Below, piece after piece: positions 44,293-57,600 of a stretch of DNA of 64,000 nucleotides; position 1 is the first letter of the stretch; each line of letters begins with the position of its first letter. Made by a program: the position numbers and the translations under genes. Source of the stretch: Doryteuthis pealeii (taxonomy: Eukaryota > Mollusca > Cephalopoda > Myopsida > Loliginidae); NCBI GenBank assembly GCA_023376005.1, contig CM042145.1, positions 13,986,241 through 14,050,240 of the forward strand. The letters run 5' to 3'. A model generated the notes under the pieces. It was not told the DNA's origin and did not search any database. It was given only the letters and a program-made list of their open reading frames with translations.

Positions 44293-46139
44293 ATTTCGAA
44301 AGGATCGTTAACTTTGGTTGATTCTGAGGTGGCAGCTGTTAAAGTCAGAATATCTTTTCTCGCTATAAGATTTTTCCGATTGTCGACTTTGGTCACAAAA
44401 CAATAACAAAAAAAAAACCACAACAACAAAAACATTCAAAATGAGACAAGAAAAACTCAATGTGTCATTTTGTGTAAAACTTCAGAGAGCCATATTAGTT
44501 TGGGCTTTAAAAAATTCCCCAAGAATCCACTTTTTTCTCATTAGATCTTAATTATTCCCGCCTCTCTCTATTTATATATATAATATATAGAGAGAGAGAG
44601 AGAAACAGAAAGCTTATAAGCTCTTCTAATTCTTAAATGAACAAAATGTTTCGATGATTTTTTTTTTTTAATATATGGTTATTTATATTAGATAAATATA
44701 ATATATTTAATTTTTCTTTTAAAAAATCATCAATGGAGATTTGGTGTTCTTTTGAGTTGCAGACCAGAATCATTCGGTTTGGTATAGACCTTTGGAAAGT
44801 CTTTCAAATGTTATCTATTTAAGAGACCAATTTGGGATTTGGGTGGCGGGAGGCATCCTTGTTTTCTGGTTATCAACAGTCTTCATTTTCCATCATTCAA
44901 CAAAAGCTCCCTTTCAACTTTGGGGACCCTCCCTTTTTTCCTTTTTTTTTTTTTTTTTTTTTTTCCCCCCTAAACAAATCTTAATGGTCCTTGTCTCTCT
45001 ACCTCATTTCCACTGCTAGCAAAAGGCACTATATATTATATGTTATACTATATATATATATAATTTAAAAACAAGGATGTTTGGATATAAAATGGTTTTA
45101 ATATAACGAGTTCAGTAAATAGATAAATGTTTTCAGAAATGTAAAGCTGAAAATACAGAGCTGCAAGTAAAAATTGATGGTAGTATTTTTTAGTTCCTTA
45201 TCTCTTGGCTCAAGATGCGTGTCTTTGTTCTTCATTCACAAGGAAGGCACTAACATCTTGATAAACCACTGCTGACGCTCAGTTGCTATTTTTCCAGCTT
45301 TGTCATCCACATCGTCATCATCATTATCCCACCAACTACCCCATCATTATCATGCATCATCACCATGAAACACCAACAAGGGCAAACAATCTCAAAATTT
45401 CAATCATATCCTTCCAAAGATTTTGTGCTTGACCAAAAACCAAATTTCCTCTAAGTGCAAAACTAGTGTTGATGTTCTACTGAATTACTTTATGCTCTGA
45501 TAGAGCTTTTCTATAAACCCTTTCTGCTTTTGCTGTTTTATCGATTCCATGGCAAGAGTTTGGAACAAATATACCTGATCATTCATTAGTAATGCAAATG
45601 CTGCTGCAATACAATGATTAAAAAAGAAAAAATGAACAAAAAAAAGAGAAACCAGTGGCATAAAACCGGGTACAAATTCAAGAATGAAACCAAATCGCAA
45701 TATGAATTCTTCTATAACTTTACCTGTTCATTCCAATTGGTCTTCTATATCTTATGTATGAAATGAAACTTTTTTTATTTTATTTTGCCACTAATTGATA
45801 CAATTTAACTACAAAATCTTTATGAATTTTGCATTTAAAGCTGGCTTGTTCCTAATTCTCTCTCTCTTTTTTATTTTTTTTTTCACAGAGTAAAATTGTT
45901 GAACTTTTTGAAAATTGTATCTGTGTAGAGCCATTGTTTGTTTTGTTTCTTATGTTACTTATTTCTTTTCTTGTCTAAAGGTTATTTTTGTAAAGTCATG
46001 CATGCAGTAGAGTAGTACAAAAAAGTTCTTAAAAAAAAAAGAAGTCTTATTGTAAATCTGTAAGTGCAGCTGAAATCCATTCCACTGTTATTTATATATT
46101 ATTTATCCATTATTGTCTGATGATAAAGAATACCACATG

Positions 46140-46366
46140 TAGTCTAGGTTAAAAGTGTGGTAGGGGGTAACTTGAAGCCAAACTTTTTTAGACCTTATTT
46201 TTCTGATGCAAGTAATCATTGGAGGATGAGAAAAATTTTAGTAAACGAACCAAGTTTGGCTGTTTACTAATACTTTTCTCGTTCCCCAGTGATACTTGCA
46301 TCAGAAAAATAAGGTCTAAAAAAGTTTGGCTTTAGGTTAGCCTTACCATGCTTTTAACCTGGACTA
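46140..46366. mobile_element. Mirror copy of the TA-flanked foldback MITE
   Basis: Reverse complement of 38819-39046, well preserved because both strands of the hairpin look alike. Confidence 0.7.
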
Positions 46367-49300
46367 ATGGTTATGTTGTTCATTTGTAGATGTTTGGCCA
46401 AGTGCAGATATACATATCTCTTTTTCTGACAGTCATTTCCAAATTGCCTATTGCTGTTGATATTATTTCATTTGACTCCACTTTGTCATTTGTCTTTGTA
46501 ATTAACTTGTTTTCACATTTTTGAAATGATAGTTAAAAAAAAAAGATTATTTTCTTAGTTCAAGTGGCACAGAAGATTCAAGTAACTTAAAATCTTTTCT
46601 TTTTTTTTTTTTTTTTTTCTTTTTTTTCTTTCATTATTCATTAATCATTTTGCCATCATCTTCAAATAAAATGCTCTTTTTAAGTTTCCTAAGTCCAAAA
46701 AATTTTTTTTTTTTTTTTTCTGGATTTGAATTTACCATATATATTGAGTAATGAACTGCTCTTAATTTTTTTGCCATAATTTAAAAAAAAAATATATTTG
46801 ATTGTAATGATTCAACAGTAAGATTCTACTTGTTTCAAAAACAATATATATTAACAATCTTTTTTGTTTTTGAGGTGGAAAATTTGTTGTTAAAAAGTTA
46901 ATTCATTAGTTGAGTATATAATGGCAATCTTTAATAATTATTCATGCATTTCTGACGTACATTCTAAACCATGTCTTTATTGTAGTGTGGTGGTGTGTTG
47001 TGTGTTTTATGAACTCTCATTTGGCTCATAAACAACAGCAATTAATTGTCTTTAGCTTGTTAACCTTTTTTCCGCAAAACAAATAAAAAAACAAACCCCA
47101 AGCAAATACTGTTAACACTAAAACCAATCGTTTCTCAAGGTGTGTTCTATTTGACGTCTCGTTGAAAATCTGATTGATTATTAAATCAAATCTCAAACAC
47201 ATCAGTTACAAATCACAGCTTTTCAATGATTTACATTTACAACATTGCTCTTTTTCCTTCATTGACAAAGAGCTTGTCAGTCATAGTATGGTTTCCCAAT
47301 CAGAAAGACTTTTTCAAAGCTTTCATAGAAAATTAACACTTGTCTTCTCTTCATTAGATAGATTTTTTTCCCTTGGAGAAATTCAATTGTTTTGCATAGA
47401 AATAATTTTCCTTCAAATATTTTTCTTTTTTCTTTTGAATATTTCAATTGTTTGTAAACCTGTAACTTTTATTAAAGTGTTCACTTGTTTAAATGACCTT
47501 TTGATCATCATTTCTTAGTTACTTTTTCTTTTTTTCTTTTTTTTTTTTCTTTTTTTTTTAATTGATGCCAAATCCTCTTAATTTCCAAATGAGACTAGAC
47601 AAGCCTGGATAAATAAACAAAATGAAAGAGAAAAACATTTTTATTATTTGAAATGAGACCCCTTCTTAACTTTTTTGGTTAGATCACAGGTGCATAACTA
47701 TATTTTTATTAGTACAGTGAATATTGGACTGGGGATGACTTAAAAATATACTTTAACTGATTCTCAATCCCCATTTCTAGCATTTTACATTTGAAAAGTT
47801 TTCAACATTGATCTTTGTTGTTTTTTTTTTTTTATTACCAAGTTGGTTTCATTTTAGATTAATTAATCTGTTGCCAGACTAAACTGTTTCATGTTTTCAC
47901 TTTTTTTAAATTTCTCTTTTTTGCTTTAAAGGAACCCACCAAATATAAAAACTTGTCACTTAAATTGAAAAAAGAAAACAAATCTTGTGGTTGTGACTGT
48001 AAGTATTAAAATATAATAACAACAGTTTGTTTTCAAATTTGGTTTTTGATAACCCAAATTTTAAAAGTCAACTTTTTACTTTTTTCTATTTGATAGATCA
48101 TTCATGTCCAGCAGTGGATCTTTAAACTGAGCCAGCTTTTCAAAATGTTTCTGGAATTTTAATTAGCTGTTCTGTATTAAGGAATTTTCCTTTTAAATGG
48201 ATGAAATTATTCTAGTATTCTAAACATTGGGCAAACTTATTTCTATTTATTTATTTATCTAATTTTTTTTTTGTTAGGCCTTTGGTTTTGGACTAACCAC
48301 TTGAATGACCTTGTCTACATTTCCATTCTTTTAATTTTATATAAAAGTTTGTTCCATAAAAATAAGTTATTGATCCTTTCTCTTTCCTCTGCAAATCACA
48401 AATTAAATTGTCAGGAGAAATTAAGAATGGAAATATTCTAGCATTAGTTCGAATTTAATGTGAGACATTCCCTCCCCATTTAAAAAAAAATTTTTGCAGA
48501 ATAATGATTATTTTATTGGAGGAAATATCGCATTGATATTCTACAAAAAAATTTTTTTTTTAAACAGAATTTGTATGAATTTCATTCAGTTTTTTTTTTT
48601 TAATAATATTAATAAAATAAAAAAAAGTAAAGGAGATAAATGTGAAATTCAACCTTCTGTCTTCATTGTCAAATCGGTCACTTGTTGTGCTATGTCTTAT
48701 TGTAAATCACCATAAATATAAGAAAAAGTGTTACATTGGTAGATACTTGTGCATGTATATCTCTTTAGCCTTCAGGAATGCTTCAATCCTTTTAAAAAAA
48801 AAAAAAAAGGTTTGTGACCATATCTTCTTTTTTAAAAAATCAAGTTTGATGGCCACTTTTTAAAAACAATTTTTCATATCTTTCTTTTTTTCAAACTCTC
48901 TTCTACAGAGAAGAATGCAGTCTCAGTGAATTAATATAAATATTATGTTACAAAAGATTAGAATTTGTTTCAGCTACAAGGTGTCCCTCTACCAAAATGC
49001 TTACTTAATGGGCAATTAATATTTTTATTTACTTGAATGTTAAAACACTTTTCTATAATAAAACAATAAATGTCACATGAATATTCATTATGTATGTCTT
49101 GCATTGAGAATAATTATCTTTAAATAAACACTGTATGTACAAAAAAATGCCTCATGTTTATGACCCGAAAACTTTATTAAGCCTCTTTCTTTTGTTTTCT
49201 TTTTTTTTTACTGGACATTTTTGAAATTTCAAATAAAATGTCATTTAAAAAATCCAAGCTATACTTTTCTTTTGTTAGACATTTATTCTTTAATATCAAA

Positions 49301-49839
49301 TTAAAGTGTTCTTTGATTAACTTTCACGTAAACAGCTGGTTTCTTTAAACAACTCAATTGTATTTTTCATTTTTTGTGAATACCTTGTATAATGCGTAGA
49401 ATATTTTGCACAAATATGTCATATGCAGTTAAACTCTCATTGTAATTAGCACTTATTTAATTAAAAACACACACACACAATCTAGTGGCATTGTTTGTTT
49501 CTTTTTATTTAATATTCTTTGAAGAACTATTGTCAGAGATTAATTTGCATAAGCCAGTAACAACACATTGAAAAATTTTCAGCTGCATTATTTTTTGAAA
49601 CTAAAATTTAGTAAAACCTATGCTGACCTAAACGAACCCAGAATTTTGAATTTCAAAAGAAAAGACTTAATGGATAAATTAGATAGAATGAGAGTGAGTA
49701 GAAGTGCAATTATTTTCTGAATTATATAACATTGGGTTCTTTCTCCATTCATTGTATATATGGAGCAATAGACTAGTAAATAGGAGAATTTAAATTTTTG
49801 AAAAAAAAGGAAAGCAATTATAAAAAAAGCTCCACATTT

Positions 49840-50650
49840 ATACTTCCTAATCTGATATTCCTCCTTACCTTAATGCCCTAACTCTATGACCCCCTCATAA
49901 CAAAATTCCACCAGTTATTAAAATCAAATTTCCAAATATCCAAGGCCAATATACACCGTGTGAGTTACTCTGCTTTCACTAGTCTATGACGACACACAGT
50001 AATACGAAAAACAATTACTTTCATCATTTTCTTTTTTGTAACATGTTTTTTATCGTTACTTTTATTTTGGTTGGTAGGTTTCTAGTCTTTAAGTAGTGTT
50101 AAGATCGTAATTGATAAAGAATAATAGTCACCGACAATAATATACAACCAGTTACCTGCTCAATTCACTATTCTCACGTTATTCCAATAATATCTCTAGA
50201 TGCTAATCAGCTAACTAGTGATCCTTCATTTATTCGTCCCTATACTTTATTTATTCTACCATTAGTACATATTACGGTATTAATTTGTATTACTATAACA
50301 TTTCATCCTCTGTTCTATAATTTGTGTCTCATACCTTATACATCTCCTTTGGCTACGTTGTCCACACCACACGTACTGTAAATAATGGGAGTTTACTTTA
50401 GTACTATAATATAAAATTTTCATCGTGTAATATAAATAAGATCTCAATTAAAAACCTCGAATAATAAACTCAATGATACGTTTTCTATGCTATATAACTA
50501 TCCTAACGATGAACTACGTATTCATAAACAAAAACACACACAAAAACGTTAGACACGTTACTTAGATTCTGGTTCACTCTCTGAGAAATCGAAACTCCAT
50601 GAAACCTACTCTGAGAGCCTCCCCATGAGTTTTATATCTTTATTTTTTAT
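49840..50650. other. Right-arm stretch that barely aligns to its partner
   Basis: The partner is about 34980-35560. Anchors such as CCACCAGTTAT, GAAAAACAATTACTTTC and GGGAGTTTACT are kept in order, but intervening bases differ so often that homology is visible only by position. This is what a drop in single-read accuracy looks like. Mutation alone would not be so local. Confidence 0.7.
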
Positions 50651-53139
50651 ACTTGAAATATTATTGTGATTATTGCTTTGCATTTTTTGTGCATTTGGGC
50701 ACTTCAAAGATTTTAAACCTCAGACTTCCTTAAATTAAAACATGCTCATACCTTTTCGTGTTAACATATATTATTATATTATCTCATTCCCAAATTCTAA
50801 TTATTTATATTATATATATTACTATATAATATATATATAATTTTAGTTTAAACTATGATTTTATGTCTTGGGATATTTTCCCTTATTTCACTTCAATCTT
50901 AGGTTTAGTCATAACTAATTATCTAGCCATAAATTTTCCCTTTTCATTGATAGAAATTTCCTAAAGAAGATCAGAATCAAATGTTTAGGCATTAGAAGTC
51001 TGATCTATTCAATGTTTTTAATTGTACATGAAAATTACTTGAGCTGTGTTCCTCTTGACTCAAAATATCTTTATCTGCTTTTTCCATACAATTATTGATT
51101 GCACATTTTTCGATTCATGCTTTATTGGGCAAATTTAACATTTGTTCATTGTGCATTTATTTGTTTGTCATCTAGAAAATTTTGACAACGTTGCATTTCT
51201 TTTTCAATCATTTTATTGTTATCACAAAATATTTTTTTTTCTTATTTTATTTTTTTTTAAATTTGGAAGGAGCTTTGAAAACTCCTTTTTCCAATTTTCA
51301 CTTTTTCAGTGACTGGTTTGTTTTTTAGTAATACATTTTGTTGTTTTAAAGTTTGATCTGTGTTTGTTATTTTACTTCTTTTCTTTATAATTTTTTAAGT
51401 ATGAAAATGGCTTTAAATGTTCAGTTGATGCTGATAGCTTTTTTGATTTAGTGCCATTCCTTTTAGGATGCAATATTTGTTTTGAATGAGTCCTGGAAAA
51501 TTTTATTTGGGATCCAACTAAAGTTTCTTTAAAAAATTGAAAGGGTTTTTATTTATTGATTGAGGAAACAACTAAAGCCATCTATACTACTACCTTGTAA
51601 CCTATTTCCTGTGTAATTAATTTTAAGGAAATATTGAAATGTATTTAACAATTAGCTGGAAATGGCAGGGAAAGAAAAAAGAAAAACTCTGGGAACCCCA
51701 ATGGAATGATTTTTACTGCTCCTTTTAGACTTTTATGCGTTCAGAGGGCGCAGGACATATACCTAATCAGCATTCTCTGCATGTTTTTTTGTTGATTCTT
51801 CTTTTTCTTAAGAAATAACGGAATTCTTAATGTTAGAATCCAAAACGAATTTGCATTCCCAAACCACCAAGTTTATCTCCCTTATACCTATGTTTCATTT
51901 TCACATGTTTTTCTTTAAAAAAAAAAAATGAAATGATTCAAAATTTGTGATTATAAAACTTTAGATTTTGTAAAACAAATCAAATACAAATAAAATAAAA
52001 TACAAATAAAACTAATACAAATTTAAAAATGTTTTAATTACTTCGTCTTGCATTGGGAAATAAAAATGGAAAAAATGATTATGAATAGTGCGGTAATTTT
52101 ATTTAATTTAGTATAAAAATTAGTTGAAAAGGGAATTAAATATATGTTAGTTCATAGTCTTTTGTAGGATCAAAAAAAAAAAAAAGAAAGAAAGAAAAGT
52201 TAGGTTACTTGGATTGGGGCATGTCCAAACTTTTGGAAAACCAATTGTTGAATCTATTGCAAGATTTTTAATTTTATAACGAGTTTTTGTTTTGTTTCTT
52301 TTTCCCCTCAAAGTTTCAAATTCCTCATTATTGATCGCCACTACACTAAAGGGGAGAAGGAGTCAATCAGAATATGAAGTCAGTGGAGATAATTCAGTGT
52401 TTTGGAAATGCAAAATTATTTTGAATGTTTAAAGCAAACACTACTCTACAACAATCCTATGCTACAAAGGCAAATTTTTTAAAATTCAAGATTTTTTTGT
52501 TGCGTACCAAGGATGGCTACTGTTCTCTTCAGAGTTCCTAGTCACTCTATTTACCTGACAGAAAAACTGCTCAGAACCCAGCTTCCCTTAGGGCATCCCA
52601 AATAACAAGGTGCTTTTGAAAAATATTCCACCAAATGCATCTTAAATATGGGATAGAAAAAAATTAATTGTTTTCTCCGTACTACTTTTTTTTTTTTTTT
52701 TTTAAGGCCTGTTAGTTCAAAGTGTACAATATGAAACTTGATCTCAATCTGGAATAATAATTGGTCAGACATTATTATTAGGTAAAGAGCAAGTTTTTAA
52801 ATTAGCTGCACATACAACGTCAGAGATGCTGATTAGGATGCATCACCTGCGGTCTCTGACAACACAATATCTAACAAGGACAACAGTAAAATTAGTACCT
52901 GTGCATCCAGTTGTCTTCTCTTTTTTTCTCCTCACAATTTCAACAAGCTTAACTGTAAATACACTTCAATTGTTCTTTAAATATTGATGATTACACAGAG
53001 ATAGGCTTAAATAGTAGGGGTTATAGATTGCTTTAGTTGTTTCCCAAGTCATAAAAAAAACCCCTACCAATTATTAAGAAACTTTAGTGGGCCCATTATT
53101 TTTCTGTGATTCATTTGAAGCAAATTTATACATTTTTTT

Positions 53140-53240
53140 CAGGTCAGTTAAACCTTTGAACCCATTAATTTTTGAGGCGTAACACAGAATTTTCAAAGAT
53201 ACATGCTTCAAGTTAACTGACCTGATAAATGTAAAAGTTA
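53140..53240. repeat. Mirror copy of the 32501-32608 hairpin
   Basis: CAGGTCAGTTAA and TTAACTGACCTG arms remain recognisable. Confidence 0.6.
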
Positions 53241-54284
53241 AATGAAAAACTGGCTGATTATATCTTTTATTCGATAATATATCAACATGAAAATTTCATT
53301 AAATTCGCCGTTAATTCCGTGATTTTTTTGGTATTTTTTTTTTCTTTTTGGCGAAGGTGACATATGATGGCTTAGATTTCAGGTTCCGTTAGTTCCGATT
53401 TAACCGCAATGTGTCTGTTTAATAAGTGTGCCAACATTAATGTCTGTTAAAGAAGTTCCATATCGCAAATCTAAAGGGAAAGATTTATTTCCTGGACTCC
53501 CACAGGCCCGAATTGCACACAACAGGACGTTTATAATGTTGGGAGCCACGCACAAACCCGAAGTTTTCATTACAGTAGCCAGTGCAAAAGTGTCATGATC
53601 CCTTAAGTATTCACGTTTTGGGGTGCCTCTAAAGGGTACAAGCAATAACCTTGCCCACCCTTTTTAGATGATGGGCGTAGCTTGCTACTTGGGGATGGCT
53701 CCCTGGATCACGCCTAATTATATTTTACTAACCTAGTCCAGAAACAAAGTCCCTACTTGAACACAGAGCATGAGCAGGGTCAAGGGAAAAAAATGAAAGT
53801 AAAAATCAGAAATCACAGTCAAACGTCAAAAGTCCAAACATCAAAAGCAAAAAGGGCGTAAACAATTCCAACATCAAAGAAGAAGAGGAGGTAAAAATAA
53901 AATTTCCAACATCAACAGAGGGGCGGGGGGGTAAATTCCTCCCAACTAATAATTAAGAAAAAAAAATAAAAAAAAAAGGGAGGGGGGGAGGATTAAAAAT
54001 AAATTCCAACATCCAAAAGAAAAAAATAGGATAAAAATTTCAATTTCTAATCTACACCACGTGACCTATGCTCGCTCATGGGCCAAAAAATACACTGGTC
54101 AGCCATTAAAAAAAAGCAAAAAGCTTTTTTAGGAAGACAAGTTTTTAATGCGGGTCATTGACATTTCAGGAGGATAAAAATTCACCCTACATTGAGTTAT
54201 AGTTAATGTGGTTAACAAAAAAACAAACATGGTTGAAATTAGTTAAAAGGCCTCCCAATCAGTAGGCTAGACCTTGCTACGCTT

Positions 54285-54720
54285 TTAAAGGTGTCTGCGG
54301 GAGAGATCAGGATCTGCCACATTAAACACAAACACGTGGTGAGTTAGATTGCAGTAAATCGAAGTGGATCTGGCACCTCCAAGCATGGAATTAAGTGGAG
54401 AGGGAGAGTAGTCCCGACAGCAAAGAGAGCAGAAAGGAGGCCGAGATCTTAATCTCGCGGTAAATGAGCATAGATTAGTGAGAGAAAACAGCTTCGCGCG
54501 GAAGAGAAGCTGGGGGAAATGAAGAGAGAGAGAAAACAGTAGCCCCAAAAAGCATCACAGTTTGTATGCAGTCAGTGCACCAAAGGCTGTCACTCAAGGA
54601 TTAAGGCCTGCACAGGCCACTTGCGCAGTACAGATAATTTTTTATATTATTTTTTTTTGGACACTTACTCCATCCGTTCTTAGTGGACAGGAAAGGTGCC
54701 AACAACAATAACTGGGTAAG
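54285..54720 (+). pseudogene. Mirror copy of the LINE-2 fragment
   Basis: Reverse of 31150-31528, now on the plus strand, with several frameshifts and an extra block of about 80 bp (next entry). Confidence 0.6.
54440..54519. other. Right-arm-only insertion, about 80 bp
   Basis: Absent from A1 and A2 at the corresponding place (near 31357) and not seen elsewhere in the window. It is GC-richer and contains two short hairpins: CGAGAT-CTTA-ATCTCG and AGCTTC...GAAGCT. Origin unknown. Confidence 0.65.
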
Positions 54721-56339
54721 TTATGGTGTTGTTTTTTTTTTTGTTTTTTTTTTTTCTTCTTTACATTCAGCAGATCATTACATTGGGCACAAATCATTTT
54801 TTCGAGGCAGAGTGTTTCTCCTCTTTCGCCACAAGCAGTTAATATCATTAATATAACTACTACCAACCATTTTAGATTGACTGTTTTCAGTTAGCTTCAA
54901 TGGACCCCTCACTGGTTGAATAGTTAACAAGCTAGATTAGCAGACCTTGTATTATTTTAAATTTTTTGGACTGGGTTGTCCTCATCTTTATTTTTACTTC
55001 TGCACAACATTTCTTATACTATTTCTCCTGAACTTTTTTGAGAGTGAGGCATCTTGATCACATTAGTATTCATTTGGGTCTATCGACTATTTTGTCATCA
55101 TCATTTATAGTTATCTGTACACGTTTTGGGCCGATGTGTCCTTCTCAGGTATTTCTTATTCAGAGCTCAGGAGCCTTTTTCGAACTCGCTGAAACCTTCT
55201 TGTCGTAATCGCAGAGCATCACAGCAACTTGAACCTAACCCTCTATTCTATCACGGCTCCGTTACTGCAGTCAACAAAAGTCTCCTGAAGACAGGGCTGG
55301 AAGTGTATGTTGTGCAGCTATAGCAGTCCACAATGTAACTGGATAGAGGAAAATAAGTAAGGCAACTTAATTCGATACTGCAGGACTTCGTGGATATTTA
55401 CCTCAGTATGATAATTAAATTATTACAATGTTTGGATATTGTTTACTTGAAGAACTTATTGCTAAATAGTTTCAATATGTAAAAAATATATCTATCTTGA
55501 TTTAGCTATCTCTCTCACTCTTTTTTTCTTTCTTTCCTTCTTTCTCCTCTTTTCATTATACATTGATTTGAAAGATTAGTGTTTTTTTCTTTTCACATTT
55601 TCTCACTCCCTCTTCATCTATCTTTCTCCTCTACTCTTTCTTTAAGTTCATTCTTTCTTTATATTTTTTCTGTTAGCATGTCCCTTTCTTTCCCTTATAA
55701 TTAAAAACAGAATTGCGTCCATTATTTAGCTGAGGTGAAGATCACTCATAAGAAAATTAAGAATTCGAGTGGAATTAAAGGCAACACCACGACTAATGAT
55801 TGATTTGGATTGGTCTCATTTTTTACCAGAGGTGTTGCAGCCACCATTGTAACGGTTCAGAAGATTACGAGCAACACTAGTATCTAATATTATAGCATTG
55901 AAAGTATCCCAACGGCACTTCCCAACACAGCCATAATGGACAGTTGTCCTGGGAATGGACATTAGACTCTATCTGATTGGTGAAGTTCCAGTTTCTTGGA
56001 GCCTCGGAGATTGTGACACCCTTTCACTCACCATGCTCCCAGGTCCATCTACATGACCCGGCCAGGTATTGTATCCTGTTAGGGTCCCATCTTATGGGTT
56101 AATATATACGAAAAAATTGTGTTTCTAAAAAAAAAAATTGAACCAGTACTCTATTTAAGCATGATTTATTTCTCAAAACTTAATGTTCGGCATTAAATAA
56201 CCCAACCAAGGTCTGAAATGCCCGTAAAACAAAACAACAACAAGCATGGATGTAGACATGCGAACAGTTTCACTGCCATGTATAATGAATAATTCAAAAT
56301 TCCCTAAGTTTACCTAGAGACACTGAGAGAAGGTCAGGG

Positions 56340-57600
56340 TTACAGCAGGTTGAAATCTATCTCATCACACACTTCATTTCATCATCATGAGCTTGCGCAT
56401 TTCATGAGCCGAAGACTTAACGTGGAGTGGTTTTATGACTTGCGCGGCATGTTTGTGGTTGATCAATGCCTATGCAGGACTTGGCAGAACATGTTTGCAT
56501 CAGCAGCAGCTTGGTCCTTGGTCGAATTTGATGGCATTGTCTTATGGGTTCCTTACTTGTATGTCTTTTTGTCCTTTGAGAAATAGACATGCAGGTGTTT
56601 TTTAATTGGAGGAGACATCTGCAGGATCACGGTTCTCGACTAGGGTTTTGGAATACAATGGTTGACTGTGGTACGGCACCAGGGATTTTTTCAAGCAGTC
56701 CAATGCATTCGCTTCTTTTTGGTTGCCCCTCTGTCACGATGACCAGTAGGAGAGTTTACCACAGAATGTGAATCTTGCCAGCAAAGCAACGATTTCCTTA
56801 TCTGGAGATGTGTCCTGCCCAGCGTAGCTGGATTTAAATAGCATTGTCTTGAGGCTGGTGATCTTTCATCATGTTCAAGGACTTCAATATTAGTTGACAA
56901 CAAGTCACGTCCAGTGCAGAGGTCACCAAACTTACGGCGCCGCGGAGTGGATCTGGAACCCGTGAAGGCATTTTATCAGGCCGCCGACTAGTTACTTTGA
57001 TATTATTTGATTAAACGTATGACGTTTGAGCATGTTCTGATACCATTTTAAATATTTAAACTATCATGTTTAAGGCCTTAACTACATCTTCATGGACTTG
57101 ACTAGCGTGTAGGTTACAACCCAATTTTGTACATATGGCATTATCCCTTGATCACGCACTTATGCGAGGCAGCCTTTTCAAAAATTGAAATATGTGAAAT
57201 CAAAACCTATCGAATTGAAATTGATGAATAAAACATAATTTGAAAGTGCAATTCGCCTTGATTGGACTTGTAGCAATTCCACTAAACCTTATTCTGCTAA
57301 TGTTGTCATTCTTTTTTGATAATGTTTGAAAATAAATATGTTGCGTTAAATTTGTTATTGATGCATCTTATGCCACTTCATCTATAAAATATAACATTTG
57401 AGTAAGATTAAATTTTCGTTTTACATGACTTTTTTCTCTTAGCACAGCTTTTGTTCTGGCTAGCAAGTATTATACAATATTAATGTGGCCTACGCTTTGT
57501 TATTTTTTCAATTTAATTTCTAGCCCACAGTCAAAAAGTTGGTGAATCCCTGCCTCCAGTGGATGTTTGTGAGAGGCAGCACTGCGTAGACCAATCTGAG
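56340..57600 (-). pseudogene. Mirror copy of the LINE with its hAT-like insert
   Basis: Reverse of 28509-29670. The hAT-like part is 56917-57552, flanked by CCAGTG and CTCCAGTG remnants of the duplicated target. Confidence 0.7.
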
